In this document: in pieces, positions 1 through 7,722 of the stretch
How the letters are laid out: each line of letters opens with the position of its first letter
Position numbering within the stretch: the first letter of the stretch is position 1
Virus record (IMG/VR): IMGVR_UViG_3300047444_000617
Coordinates: 1-64,000 of that record
DNA length: 64,000 nucleotides
Source of the DNA: a virus
Reading direction: 5' to 3' (one strand)
Position numbers and translations under genes: made by a program
The notes under the pieces: generated by a model
What the model was told of the DNA's origin: nothing
The model's input: the letters and a program-made list of their open reading frames with translations, nothing else
Database searches by the model: none

Positions 1-391
1 CGGAGACGCCGCCTTGCTGGCCCATCTCCCAGAGCAACTGCTCCTTGCGGTTGTCCACCTCCCAGGCACGCTTCAAAAGCGCCGGGATGATGTGCTCGTA
101 CTGCTTCACGCTCTTGAAGTGGACGCCTCGTCCGAACGTGAAGTTGTTGATGTAGTCGGCGAACGCCTTCACGTAGTTGAACGTGATCTGCGCTTCGCCT
201 GCCTCGCGCCGGTACCCCCAGTGGTGTCCCAGGTAGTATGCAAAGTTCTGGCTGTACCGGTTGAGGCGCGGGCCGTGTACTTCGAACTCCTCGTCGGCCA
301 ATTCGACCAGGCCGAGAGGCGAGATCGACACAGTGAGGTCAGATCCCGAAGCCCGCATGCTGGGGCTTGCGAACGAAATGGCACCGCTCAT
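1..391 (-). CDS. Phage portal protein, N-terminal part (runs off the left end)
   Basis: Reading the minus strand from an ATG at 391 gives an open frame to base 1 (about 130 residues). It contains RYSQNFAYYLGHHW followed by QITFNYVKAFADYINNFTFG, the aromatic N-terminal pattern of actinophage portal proteins. The portal is the dodecameric ring at the capsid vertex through which DNA is packaged and to which the tail attaches. Its place a few genes downstream of the large terminase fits. The family call rests on motif memory and gene order; the C-terminus is outside the window. Confidence 0.72.
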   Translation of the reverse strand, partial: MSGAISFASPSMRASGSDLTVSISPLGLVELADEEFEVHGPRLNRYSQNFAYYLGHHWGYRREAGEAQITFNYVKAFADYINNFTFGRGVHFKSVKQYEHIIPALLKRAWEVDNRKEQLLWEMGQQGGVS

Positions 392-408
392 GACTGAAGT
401 ACTCCGAC

Positions 409-699
409 TCAGATCTCGATGACGCGAGTCGGCTTCATCTGCCGTGTCTCACGCTTGGCCTTGGCGCGGGTCTCGAAAGGCTCTCCGCGCGGCACGACGT
501 TCCCGCTGGGCAGGACCTCGTGAAGGACGTATTGCCGCTTGCGGTCGCCTTCCTCGGTTTCCACGGGAATTCCGCGTACGAGGTAGCGGCCGTCGATGAG
601 GGCCTTCCCTACCGTGTCGCCCTTTTCGAGGGGAAGGCGGGAAAGGACCTCATCGAGGGAGGCGCGCGGAGACCTGCGGCGGTCGTTGAAGGCGACCAA
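409..699 (-). CDS. Hypothetical protein between terminase and portal
   Basis: 96 residues, starting at TTG 699 just after the upstream stop at 705. The product is basic and charged, with no signal peptide or membrane segment and no motif I recognise. It sits in the packaging/virion gene string, transcribed with the portal gene, so a virion or assembly role is possible but is only inferred from place. Confidence 0.6.
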   Translation of the reverse strand: MVAFNDRRRSPRASLDEVLSRLPLEKGDTVGKALIDGRYLVRGIPVETEEGDRKRQYVLHEVLPSGNVVPRGEPFETRAKAKRETRQMKPTRVIEI

Positions 700-704
700 G
701 GGGA

Positions 705-1103
705 TCAGTCCTCGACGACGGCCGGAGAGATGCGCTCGTACCGGCGGCCGTTGCGGTTGACCTGCTCGTAGGAGACCTCCGCGTAGTCGGCGAAGGAGCC
801 CTGGGCGAACTCGTTGAGGTAGGTCGGTGCCTCGACCCAGGATGCGGAGCCGACGTGGACGCGCTCGGCCATGGTCTCGGCCGGGGACTTCTCGTAGACG
901 TTCGCGTTGTGGTTGGGGCGGCCGGGCGCGGTCAGGTAGCCCTGCATCGCGCCCTTGGTGAACTCGTTGGGGACGTCGGTGTCGGTGGCCACGCCCTCCT
1001 CGAACCGCAGCGGCCCGCGCCGGACGGAGTTCTCGGCGAACTTGCGCTCATAGACCGTGCCGACGCGCTCCTGTGCCTGCGGGTCGGGTGCGAGATTTGC
1101 CAT
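705..1103 (-). CDS. Hypothetical protein, probably virion-associated
   Basis: 132 residues from ATG 1103, preceded by a purine-rich GAAGAGGA ribosome site. It is soluble and rich in Glu, Asn and Tyr, with no catalytic motif visible. It lies between the terminase group and the portal gene. The 60 bases upstream hold several GGTAAC/TTACCG-type words also seen at promoters elsewhere in the window. Confidence 0.62.
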   Translation of the reverse strand: MANLAPDPQAQERVGTVYERKFAENSVRRGPLRFEEGVATDTDVPNEFTKGAMQGYLTAPGRPNHNANVYEKSPAETMAERVHVGSASWVEAPTYLNEFAQGSFADYAEVSYEQVNRNGRRYERISPAVVED

Positions 1104-1166
1104 TCCTGAATCCTCTTCCGGTAACCGGGTAACGGTATAAGCGTAGGAGGAAGCAAGAATTGATTG

Positions 1167-1595
1167 TTAACTAGCGATAGCCACGGGCAGCGCGAAAAGG
1201 CTGACCGGAGATACCGTGGCGGCCGGGACGGTGATGTCCCACTCGCTGCCGCCGGGGAAGCATTCCTTGACGTGCCAGGTGAATGCCGGGGTCACTCCGG
1301 CCACATCGGTGGCCAGCAGGGACACGGTCAGCAGGCCCTTGTCGATGCGCGAGTTGATCTCATGGAGCCACACCACGGTGTCCCCGTCGGCCACGCGGCG
1401 CACGGAGGGGGTGAAGCGGACCATCGACCCGTTCAGGGCGTCGTTCTGGTCGTCCACGTACTTGGCGGTGATGTCCACCGAGGTGAATCCGGGAGGCACC
1501 GTCACCGGCGCGGTGGTGTCGCCCGCCACGGTGGAGGGCTGCTGGGCCGTCCACCCGATCGAGGCCCATTCGTCGCCGTACCAGTCGTTGGCCAT
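1167..1595 (-). CDS. Hypothetical beta-rich protein downstream of terminase
   Basis: 142 residues from ATG 1595 (MANDWYGDEW); a longer frame exists upstream but overlaps the terminase and lacks a better ribosome site. The sequence alternates hydrophobic and Thr/Val-rich stretches (VTVPPGFTSVDITAKYVD), suggesting an all-beta immunoglobulin-like or jelly-roll fold. It could be a head decoration or adaptor protein; this is inference from composition and neighbours. Confidence 0.68.
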   Translation of the reverse strand: MANDWYGDEWASIGWTAQQPSTVAGDTTAPVTVPPGFTSVDITAKYVDDQNDALNGSMVRFTPSVRRVADGDTVVWLHEINSRIDKGLLTVSLLATDVAGVTPAFTWHVKECFPGGSEWDITVPAATVSPVSLFALPVAIAS

Positions 1596-1603
1596 GTCGT
1601 TCC

Positions 1604-3178
1604 TTACCGATGGAATTGGGAGTTGCTGACTTCGACCTCGGGCATGGTGAACTCCTTGGTCAGGACGCACGCCAGCGCCAGCGAGTCGGCGTAGTCGTCG
1701 TGTGCGTCGGCCGCGCGGGGCGCCTGGGCCAGCACGTAGGGGCCCTCGAAGTTCTTCTCCAGGTCTTCCATCTGCTGGCGGAAGCGCTTGTAGGACTTCA
1801 GGCGGCGGGTGTACGCGTGCGCGGGCCAGGTCAGCAGGCCCCGGTCCATCAGTTCCATCAGGTGCTTCCAGCGCTTGGACTGCTCGGGGCGCTGGGAGGA
1901 CAGGGGCACGATGGTGAGGTCGGGCAGCAGGACCTTCAGGCGGGATATGACGACGTCACCGACGCCGCCCTCGTCGACCGCGATGGCCATCACGTTGTAG
2001 TTCCGCACGAACTCCACGATGCGGAAGTACTGGGCTTCCCAATCCAGTCCGCCGAGGTCGAGCCAGTTCAGGATGCGGTGCTCCATGAAGCCGTACTCGT
2101 CCGGCCGGTCCCAGCGCACCCACACCGCCGTGACGATCGTCGAGTCCTGCTTGCGGGCAGGGTCGATACCGATGACGACAGGCGTGGCGTGGTAGGCGTG
2201 GACGGCCTGCATGGACACATCGCCCAGCTCGTCCAGGCGCTCGCTGGTGGTGAACATGCCCTTGTCGAGCAGCCATATCAAGCGGTAACTCAGTTTGAAC
2301 TCGTCGGAGTCCTCACCGATGCGCAGCAGTTCCTTCTTGACGAACTTGGCGTAGTTCTCGTTCCACTTCGAGACTTCCTTCCAGTCCGCGTCGAAGTGGT
2401 TCTGCCGCGAGCCGCGCCGGGTCGCTGCGCGCTTGTTGAGTTGGATCTGGTTGTAGAAGACACCCTTCTCGTAGGTCGGGGTGCCGGTGAAGACCATGGT
2501 CGCGTTCGTCGAGGCGCCCATCGGCCCGATCGACTTGTTGACCATCTTCTCGTCGGCGCCCTGGCACTCGTCGATGAGGATCAGGTGGTAGGTGCGGCCT
2601 TCGATGGTGGCGCGGGGGTGGCAGGTCTGCTTGCGGACCAGGGAGCCGCTGCGCTTGAGGGAGATGGAGCGGCCCTTGCCCTGCACGGTGTCGTCGATCT
2701 CGGGGTCGGCCATGATTTCCAGGGCGTGTTCACTGGTCAGGCGGGCCACGATGCGGCCGTAGAGGTTGTCGGCCTGCTCCTCGACGGGAGCGAAGGCGCC
2801 GACCCACAGGCCTTCCTTGTACTTGCCCAGCAGGTCGGGGAAGATCTTCGCCAGCCGGGGGAACATGATCATGCAGGCGGCGACGGTGTTGGCCACGGTC
2901 TCGGACTTGCCGGACTGGCGGGCGAACAGCGCGGTGAGCGTGGCGCCGTCGTTGATGATCAGCGACTCGATCAGGCGGGCCGCGAAGGGGCGCTGGTATC
3001 CGTACAGCGGGTGGCCGGAGACTTCATCGACGATGAGCAGCATCTTCGAGACGATCTGGTCGACGAATGCCTGGCTGGTCTGGTCGAGCACCACTTCGGT
3101 GTCGAGCCGCGCCTGACGCTCCTCGTCGGTTTCGTCGCTGATGAAATCGTCGTACTCGACGTCCTCCGCTGCAGACAT
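1604..3178 (-). CDS. terL: Terminase large subunit
   Basis: 524 residues from ATG 3178. This is the packaging motor ATPase and nuclease that cuts concatemers and drives DNA into the prohead. A Walker A variant ARQSGKS lies at about residues 86-92 and a Walker B LILIDE at 199-204. The RNase H-like nuclease half has VIGIDPARKQDST (Asp near 339), AIAVDEGG (Asp near 402) and a late HDDYADSLALA acidic motif. Length and order match phage large terminases. A Zn/HTH gene lies directly upstream, and virion genes follow. Confidence 0.95.
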   Translation of the reverse strand: MSAAEDVEYDDFISDETDEERQARLDTEVVLDQTSQAFVDQIVSKMLLIVDEVSGHPLYGYQRPFAARLIESLIINDGATLTALFARQSGKSETVANTVAACMIMFPRLAKIFPDLLGKYKEGLWVGAFAPVEEQADNLYGRIVARLTSEHALEIMADPEIDDTVQGKGRSISLKRSGSLVRKQTCHPRATIEGRTYHLILIDECQGADEKMVNKSIGPMGASTNATMVFTGTPTYEKGVFYNQIQLNKRAATRRGSRQNHFDADWKEVSKWNENYAKFVKKELLRIGEDSDEFKLSYRLIWLLDKGMFTTSERLDELGDVSMQAVHAYHATPVVIGIDPARKQDSTIVTAVWVRWDRPDEYGFMEHRILNWLDLGGLDWEAQYFRIVEFVRNYNVMAIAVDEGGVGDVVISRLKVLLPDLTIVPLSSQRPEQSKRWKHLMELMDRGLLTWPAHAYTRRLKSYKRFRQQMEDLEKNFEGPYVLAQAPRAADAHDDYADSLALACVLTKEFTMPEVEVSNSQFHR

Positions 3179-3246
3179 GAACTAACCCCGATCCCGGTTT
3201 TCTTCTCCGGAATCGAGGTTAGGTGTTATTTGCTACGTGTTTATAA

Positions 3247-3522
3247 TTACCGTTTCTTCGGCGTCTTTCTGATGTTCCGGAGGACCAGGATCTGCTGGAC
3301 CCGCTGCCGGGTCATCTGGAACATCCCGCCCACCATCTCGTGGGTGTACGCGCCCCTCTTGGACAGGTACACCGCCTCGATCAGTGCGTCCCGGGCCTCC
3401 GTGGACACCGCCGGGTAGTCGGTGGCGCACATGCCGTCGCAGTACACCTGGGTATCCCGCTTGGCCACGCCCAGGATCCTGCGGCAGCCCCTGCAGCGGA
3501 TGTCGACCAGGTCACTGCTCAT
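3247..3522 (-). CDS. Zn-ribbon plus helix-turn-helix protein, candidate small terminase or regulator
   Basis: 91 residues from ATG 3522. An N-terminal pair of CxxC-type knuckles (CRGC near residue 9 and YCDGMC near 30) suggests a zinc ribbon. The C-terminal half reads like a sigma-region-4/trihelical HTH (EMVGGMFQMTRQRVQQIL) followed by a basic tail. Its place immediately upstream of the large terminase is where a DNA-binding small terminase subunit is often found. A transcription regulator is the alternative. Confidence 0.68.
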   Translation of the reverse strand: MSSDLVDIRCRGCRRILGVAKRDTQVYCDGMCATDYPAVSTEARDALIEAVYLSKRGAYTHEMVGGMFQMTRQRVQQILVLRNIRKTPKKR

Positions 3523-3766
3523 CGCGCAACGCCTCCGCCCCGCCACCGTTCTCGTGCCAGGCGCTCTCCACACCCTGCAAGACCTCGTGCAGCAGGCCGA
3601 GCGGGAAGGTCATCCCCCGCCCGTAGTCGTCCAGGGACGGCACGTACTCCCGCAGGTCGATGAACAGCCCGTCCTGCGGACTCTGCACCGTCGAGACGTG
3701 GATCTCCTTGTCCGCCACGTACTGGACCCGTGCGTGGATCTTTCGCTGCTCCGCCAGACTGTCCAT
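3512..3766 (-). CDS. Hypothetical protein overlapping the Zn/HTH gene
   Basis: 84 residues from ATG 3766, overlapping the next gene by 11 bases, which implies translational coupling. The product is acidic, with DLREYVPSLDDYGRGMTFPLG, and has no recognised family. Confidence 0.65.
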   Translation of the reverse strand: MDSLAEQRKIHARVQYVADKEIHVSTVQSPQDGLFIDLREYVPSLDDYGRGMTFPLGLLHEVLQGVESAWHENGGGAEALRDEQ

Positions 3767-3878
3767 AACTCCTCCAAGTCAACTACCCTCTACCCTACTC
3801 CCACGCAAGCGACTTGTCGAGAACGCTTGTCGAGCGTAGGGTGTGTGGACTGGCACAGCTACGTGGACGGAGAGAGTG

Positions 3879-4109
3879 ATGGATGACTGGAACCTGCAAA
3901 ACGGCGTGCAGCGCGCAACCGGCTCCGAGGAACTGGACGCCCTGCAGCAGCGGGAGTTGCGGTCCGAGCAGATGCGGTTCTACCAAAACGCCAATGCACC
4001 CGAGTCCCATGGCATCGGCGGCTGGGCGGGCCTCAAGGAGGCCGCCGCAGGGGTGCTTCTCGTGCTCGTCCTCGGGCTGTTCGTCAAATACGTGCTCGGC
4101 ATCGGCTGA
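3879..4109 (+). CDS. Small single-pass membrane protein
   Basis: 76 residues from ATG 3879, with GGAG in GGACGGAGAGAGTG just upstream. The first 50 residues are hydrophilic and helical; the C-terminus is one hydrophobic segment (AAAGVLLVLVLGLFVKYVLG) ending at the last residue, so it should be tail-anchored. It is an isolated plus-strand gene ending in a perfect terminator facing the tyrosine integrase. It could be a lysogenic-conversion or superinfection-exclusion protein, but nothing proves that. Confidence 0.7.
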   Translation: MDDWNLQNGVQRATGSEELDALQQRELRSEQMRFYQNANAPESHGIGGWAGLKEAAAGVLLVLVLGLFVKYVLGIG

Positions 4110-4149
4110 CAGCAGAGTTAGTTACGCCTGGAGGTAACTAACTCTGCTG
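4110..4149. terminator. Bidirectional hairpin terminator
   Basis: Perfect 16-base inverted repeat (CAGCAGAGTTAGTTAC and its complement) around an 8-base loop. It sits exactly between the convergent ends of the small membrane-protein gene and the tyrosine integrase gene. Confidence 0.85.
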
Positions 4150-4154
4150 TTACC

Positions 4155-5231
4155 TCACTGCGCCCGGCGCAGCGGGACGACGTTGTCCTGCGACACCATC
4201 GCTGTCAGGAACGGCTTGCCCTTCATCGTCAGATCCCGGCGCTTGCGCTCACTGGACAGCCCCAGGTACCTCTCGGTGGTGGCCATGTTCGAGTGATGCA
4301 GCAGTGCCGATACCGTCCGCAGCGCCGCGTCGTACCCCAGCTCGGTGGACATCGAGTCGAAGTACGCGCGAGCGACCGCACGGCGCAGGGTGTGCGTCCC
4401 CTCGTAGCGCGTCGGCAGCCCCAGCGCCTCCAGCGCGGCCTTCACGATCTTCTCCGTGCGCTGCACCGGCCGGTCGGGGTGCCACACATACGGGGTGCGC
4501 TCCAGCACGCGGCGCCCCGTGGTCTCGTCCAGGTAGTTGCGCGCGATCAGGTTCCCCGACCGCGCCGGGAACAGGTGGTCCTCGTCGCGCAGCGGTCGGC
4601 CCAGGAGCTGCTGGTACTCGACCATCCACGCGCGCAGCTCCCTCTCCAGGTCAGCGGTCAGCGGCATCTCGTCCTCCTCCCGCGTCTTGATCACCGTGAC
4701 GAACAGCTCCGAGCGGGCGAAGTCGACGTCCCCGACCTTCATGCCGGTGATCTCGCTGGCACGGCAGGCGGTGTTGATCGCGGTCGCCAGGTAGGCCCGG
4801 TGCATCTGGCACTGCGCCTGGTCCAGCAGCATCAGCAGGATGGACGGCGCGGGCTGCTGCCGCTTGCGCCGGGGTTCCGGCAGCGCCTCGACACCGCTGA
4901 GGTAGTTCTCCAGGTGGGTGTATCCCTCGGCCTTGCAGAAGCCGAAGAAGCATTTCAGCCGCTTGCGGTACGCGTTGTGCGTGCCCGGCCCGACCGGCTC
5001 ACGCACCGGCTGCCCCTTGATACGGGTGGAGTGGGTGTCCATCAGACCGCCGGGGCCATAGAAGAAGTCGCGCACGTTCTGGGCCGAGAGCTGCTCGAAG
5101 CTGGGATCCCCCAGGTGCGCGGTGAACCGGGGCAGCAGGGTGCGGTCCACCCGCATGGTGTTGTCGGCCTTGCCCGAGCGCTGGCGGATGGCCAGGTACT
5201 CGGCGACAGCGCTGCTCAGTGCGATGGTCAC
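4155..5231 (-). CDS. Tyrosine recombinase (phage integrase)
   Basis: 358 residues from ATG 5231. It has an N-terminal SAM-like core-binding domain followed by the catalytic domain. The conserved set is visible: Arg157 (ACRASE), Lys182 (VIKTREED), His280-x-x-Arg283 (HTLRR), His312/313 (LLHHSN) and nucleophile Tyr322 (TERYLG). It should catalyse site-specific recombination between phage and host attachment sites. It carries a start-associated leader and promoter upstream. It lies next to a complete serine integrase, which is unusual; resolution of dimers or a second att system are alternatives. Confidence 0.93.
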   Translation of the reverse strand: MTIALSSAVAEYLAIRQRSGKADNTMRVDRTLLPRFTAHLGDPSFEQLSAQNVRDFFYGPGGLMDTHSTRIKGQPVREPVGPGTHNAYRKRLKCFFGFCKAEGYTHLENYLSGVEALPEPRRKRQQPAPSILLMLLDQAQCQMHRAYLATAINTACRASEITGMKVGDVDFARSELFVTVIKTREEDEMPLTADLERELRAWMVEYQQLLGRPLRDEDHLFPARSGNLIARNYLDETTGRRVLERTPYVWHPDRPVQRTEKIVKAALEALGLPTRYEGTHTLRRAVARAYFDSMSTELGYDAALRTVSALLHHSNMATTERYLGLSSERKRRDLTMKGKPFLTAMVSQDNVVPLRRAQ

Positions 5232-5235
5232 GCGT

Positions 5236-5290
5236 CCTCCTGGAGTGGGGCTGATGGCATCACACTACTCACGACAAGCGATCCCCGCAA
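5236..5290 (-). promoter_or_regulatory. Integrase promoter with start-associated leader
   Basis: Minus-strand -35 TTGCGG (5285-5290), 17-base spacer, -10 TAGTGT (5262-5267), then the leader CCCCACTCCAGGAGG (5236-5250). This leader is one base different from the repeated leader of the 38-50 kb block and contains the Shine-Dalgarno sequence of the integrase. Confidence 0.6.
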
Positions 5291-5346
5291 CTAGCTTGCA
5301 TGAAGAGATGTAGCGGTATCCGCGAATCGGTATTACGATGCCGGAC

Positions 5347-5502
5347 ATGACAGCAGCAACCGCCCCTCGGGCGCTTCATACCCAGGCCCCCGGGCCCATG
5401 ACCGAACAAGAGTGGCTGGACCACTACCTCAGCCAGGCCCCCTACCTACCCGACGAGGCCGTGGACCACGTCCTCGCCATCTACCAACTGGAGCGTGTAT
5501 AG
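5347..5502 (+). CDS. Micro-protein with TEQEWL motif, paralogue of the 7179 gene
   Basis: 51 residues from ATG 5347. The C-terminal part reads MTEQEWLDHYLSQAPYLPDE and closely parallels the 34-residue product encoded at 7179-7283. It is an isolated plus-strand gene between the two integrase genes, ending in a terminator. Short proteins with TEEEW...AP...DE are common in Streptomyces genomes, with no function known to me. Its place suggests a recombination accessory or lysogeny role. It also holds the only reverse-strand in-frame CTTCATA word (5374-5380). Confidence 0.72.
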   Translation: MTAATAPRALHTQAPGPMTEQEWLDHYLSQAPYLPDEAVDHVLAIYQLERV

Positions 5503-5506
5503 GTAA

Positions 5507-5545
5507 GGAGTGGACCCGCCTCTCTGCATGGGGCGGGTCCACTCC
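5507..5545. terminator. Bidirectional hairpin terminator
   Basis: Perfect 14-base stem GGAGTGGACCCGCC with an 11-base loop, between the plus-strand micro-gene and the 3' end of the serine integrase gene. Confidence 0.85.
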
Positions 5546-5555
5546 TGTGTTCCGA

Positions 5556-7049
5556 TCACGCCGCTGTGAACACCGGCTCGATCCTGCTGGGGTCGAACCT
5601 CGCACCACGGGACTTGGCCGGATGCATGAGGGCGGTCACCAGCACCGTACGCACCACGTCACGCTGCCGCTCCAGCGACAACCCCGTCCAGCCGCTCTCC
5701 AGCACCGCCTTCTCGATAGGCTGCTCGGCCGACGTGATGAACAGAGCCTTGTCCGCCCGCAGAGCGTCGCGCTCCTGCTCCAAGGACTCCAGCGTGGTGG
5801 CGTAAATGGCCGCACGGATCTCGCGCTTGGACCACTTCGCCTTCAGCTCCGCAATGTCCTTCTCCACCAGCGTCAGCTCGTTGTCACGCCCCCAGGAGAC
5901 CGTCTTCTTGACGTCCCGCGCGGCCAACGACCGCTGCAGCGAACCCCACACGAGCTTGCGGACAAGCTCGTCCGTCGGGCCGCCAGAGATGGACAGCGCA
6001 CCGCACTGGTCGGCGAATCGCTTCTCGCACACATAGGCGTACGACCTCTGCTTGCCCCTCTTCTTGTCCCACACAGGAATGCCCCGCAGCTTGTACCCGC
6101 AGCGCCCGCAGCGCGCGATCCCGGACAGCAGGTACTTCGTCGTCGTGTCCCGGGATTCCTTGCGCTGCCGCTTTGCGATGGTGGCCATGACGGCTTCCCA
6201 CTTCTCGACGGTCATGATTGCGGGCCAGTCACCCATGACGTAGTTGCCGTCGTCGTCTTTCAGGGGCTCCCCCTGGTAGACGCGAATACCCGCGTTGCGG
6301 GCGCGCATGAGGAGCTTGCGCACGTTCTGCTGGGAGAAGGGCTTGCCGTTGTTCGGGCTGACTACCCCCGCCTCTTGCCAGCGGATCTGAATGGTGCCCA
6401 TCTTGTCGCCAGCGATGAAGGCATCGGCCCCGTCGTTGAGCACCTTGGCGGCTTTCGGATCCACCTTCTTGCGGTCGTCAGGATCCCAACCGTATGCAGG
6501 CGTTCCTCCGTGGAACTCCCCGTGCTCGGCCTTGCGCTTGTTCTCCCGCTTGATACGGCGAGAGGTGTCCTCCGAGGACTTGTTCGCGATGTTCACGAAC
6601 AGGCGCGCAGAGAAGCGGCCGTCAGCGGTGGTGAGGTCGAAGTTCTGGCCGGACAGCGTGTCGAAGACCAGCGGAATCTTGGTGGTCTCGTACACGTCGA
6701 TGACGCGCTCAAGGTCCCGTGGCTGGCGGAAGATGCGGTCGATGTCGTAACCGAGTATTCCCCCCAGCCGCTTGGCCTTGAGGTCTCCGACCATGCGCTC
6801 GAAGTCCTTGCGCTTCACGGTCCGCTGGAAGGCCGAGAGGTTGTTGTCCTCGTAGAAGACGACCCTCTCGGGGACGATGCCATGCCGCTCAGCGAGTCCA
6901 AGGATGTCCTCGCGCTGCTTCAGGACGCCCTTACGCTCCCGCTCCTCCGCCTCCTCCAAGGTCATCAAGCCCAGCTTGACCGCGCGGCGGATCTCCGTGA
7001 GGTCTGCGTCCGAGATGCGCAGGTAGCCGCCAACTGGTAGCAGTTCCAT
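5556..7049 (-). CDS. Large serine recombinase (serine integrase)
   Basis: 497 residues from ATG 7049; a longer upstream frame is rejected because it crosses the inverted repeats and the 7179 gene. The catalytic domain opens YLRIS (nucleophile Ser13) and contains GYDIDRIFRQPRDLERVID. The recombinase domain is followed by a zinc ribbon (ARCGRCGYKLRG and a later CEKRFADQCG) and a C-terminal coiled coil rich in Leu/Glu/Lys. It should integrate phage DNA by a covalent Ser-DNA mechanism without host factors. Compared with the usual YxRxSxxxQ opening, about 20 extra helical residues follow Ser13. Confidence 0.93.
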   Translation of the reverse strand: MELLPVGGYLRISDADLTEIRRAVKLGLMTLEEAEERERKGVLKQREDILGLAERHGIVPERVVFYEDNNLSAFQRTVKRKDFERMVGDLKAKRLGGILGYDIDRIFRQPRDLERVIDVYETTKIPLVFDTLSGQNFDLTTADGRFSARLFVNIANKSSEDTSRRIKRENKRKAEHGEFHGGTPAYGWDPDDRKKVDPKAAKVLNDGADAFIAGDKMGTIQIRWQEAGVVSPNNGKPFSQQNVRKLLMRARNAGIRVYQGEPLKDDDGNYVMGDWPAIMTVEKWEAVMATIAKRQRKESRDTTTKYLLSGIARCGRCGYKLRGIPVWDKKRGKQRSYAYVCEKRFADQCGALSISGGPTDELVRKLVWGSLQRSLAARDVKKTVSWGRDNELTLVEKDIAELKAKWSKREIRAAIYATTLESLEQERDALRADKALFITSAEQPIEKAVLESGWTGLSLERQRDVVRTVLVTALMHPAKSRGARFDPSRIEPVFTAA

Positions 7050-7063
7050 GCGAGAATACCCCC

Positions 7064-7144
7064 CTAACCACGGCGTTGGCGGTTGATACCGCCGTGTTAG
7101 GACGATACCATCAAGTTCAACCCACCGCCCACGCGGTAGGTTGA
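7064..7144. repeat. Two inverted repeats upstream of the serine integrase; candidate attP or operator
   Basis: First repeat: CTAACCACGGCG (7064-7075) against CCGCCGTGTTAG (7089-7100), with one extra base. Second: TCAACCCACCGC (7117-7128) and GCGGTAGGTTGA (7133-7144), 11 of 12 paired around 4 bases. Serine integrases bind imperfect inverted repeats flanking a 2-base core, and attP usually lies beside the gene, so either could be attP; a repressor operator is the alternative. Confidence 0.4.
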
Positions 7145-7178
7145 GAATGTTAGTTCTCGACCGGAGGCCTGACCTGCG

Positions 7179-7283
7179 ATGATGACCGAAGAAGAGTGGT
7201 TGAAGCACTGGGCGTCGAAAGCTCCCGCCATCCCCGACGAGCGTCTTCGAGAGCTGCTGAACAAGATCAAGTGCGAGGAGTAG
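7179..7283 (+). CDS. Micro-protein with TEEEWL motif, paralogue of the 5347 gene
   Basis: 34 residues from ATG 7179 (a second ATG follows at 7182), preceded by GGAGG at 7162-7166. The sequence MTEEEWLKHWASKAP, then IPDE, matches the C-terminal part of the 5347 product. It is divergent from the serine integrase and ends in a strong terminator, so together the two paralogues flank that gene. Confidence 0.68.
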   Translation: MMTEEEWLKHWASKAPAIPDERLRELLNKIKCEE

Positions 7284-7311
7284 CCGCCTCCCGCACACAC
7301 GCTGGGCACCG

Positions 7312-7351
7312 ATTGCGCCTTCTCTCCTGCATACGGGAGGGAAGGCGCAAT
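7312..7351. terminator. Bidirectional hairpin terminator
   Basis: Perfect 11-base stem ATTGCGCCTTC with an 18-base loop that itself can pair (CTCC/GGAG). It separates the plus-strand micro-gene from the minus-strand group beginning at 7358. Confidence 0.8.
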
Positions 7352-7357
7352 GTTGTT

Positions 7358-7627
7358 TCAGGCCTCGCGGCGGATGAGGACGTCGAGCACCCCGAGCAGG
7401 CTCTGCGCGCCCTGGCGTGCTTCCAGCAGGCTCTCGGGGGTCGCTTGCTTACGGTAGTCGTCCAGGGCCTTGGCCAGGCCGCTGCCGACGCTGTCGGCCC
7501 AGTCGAGTACGTCGACCGTGGGCAGCCGGTCCAGGCGCTTGGCCGCCTTGGCGCGGGTGGGGTCGACCACGTCCACTACGCCGTCGGCGCCCTGCCAGAG
7601 TCCCTTCAGAAAAGCCCAAGCGCGCAC
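7358..7627 (-). CDS. Hypothetical helical protein
   Basis: 89 residues from GTG 7627, overlapping the preceding small gene by 22 bases. It contains DPTRAKAAKRLDRLPTVDVL and is mostly predicted helical. Family unknown. Confidence 0.6.
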   Translation of the reverse strand: MRAWAFLKGLWQGADGVVDVVDPTRAKAAKRLDRLPTVDVLDWADSVGSGLAKALDDYRKQATPESLLEARQGAQSLLGVLDVLIRREA

Positions 7628-7722
7628 AGGACCTCGTACTCCTCTTCCATGTCGTTCGTCTTGTCCGCCACGACCCGACGGGCCGCGTCCTTCTCTTCCT
7701 CGGTGTTCTCAGAGGTAGGCAT
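7606..7722 (-). CDS. Small acidic hypothetical protein
   Basis: 38 residues from ATG 7722, beginning MPTSENTEEEKDAARRVVAD and ending CALGLF. It overlaps both neighbours (14 bases upstream, 22 downstream) in different frames, and the codons keep a GC-rich third position. The chain of overlaps supports a real, coupled gene. Confidence 0.58.
   Translation of the reverse strand: MPTSENTEEEKDAARRVVADKTNDMEEEYEVLCALGLF

Noticed and set aside
1610-3418. A 602-codon plus-strand open frame opposite the terminase gene
   Set aside because: It is antisense to a terminase with clear Walker and nuclease motifs; long opposite-strand frames are expected in GC-rich coding DNA.
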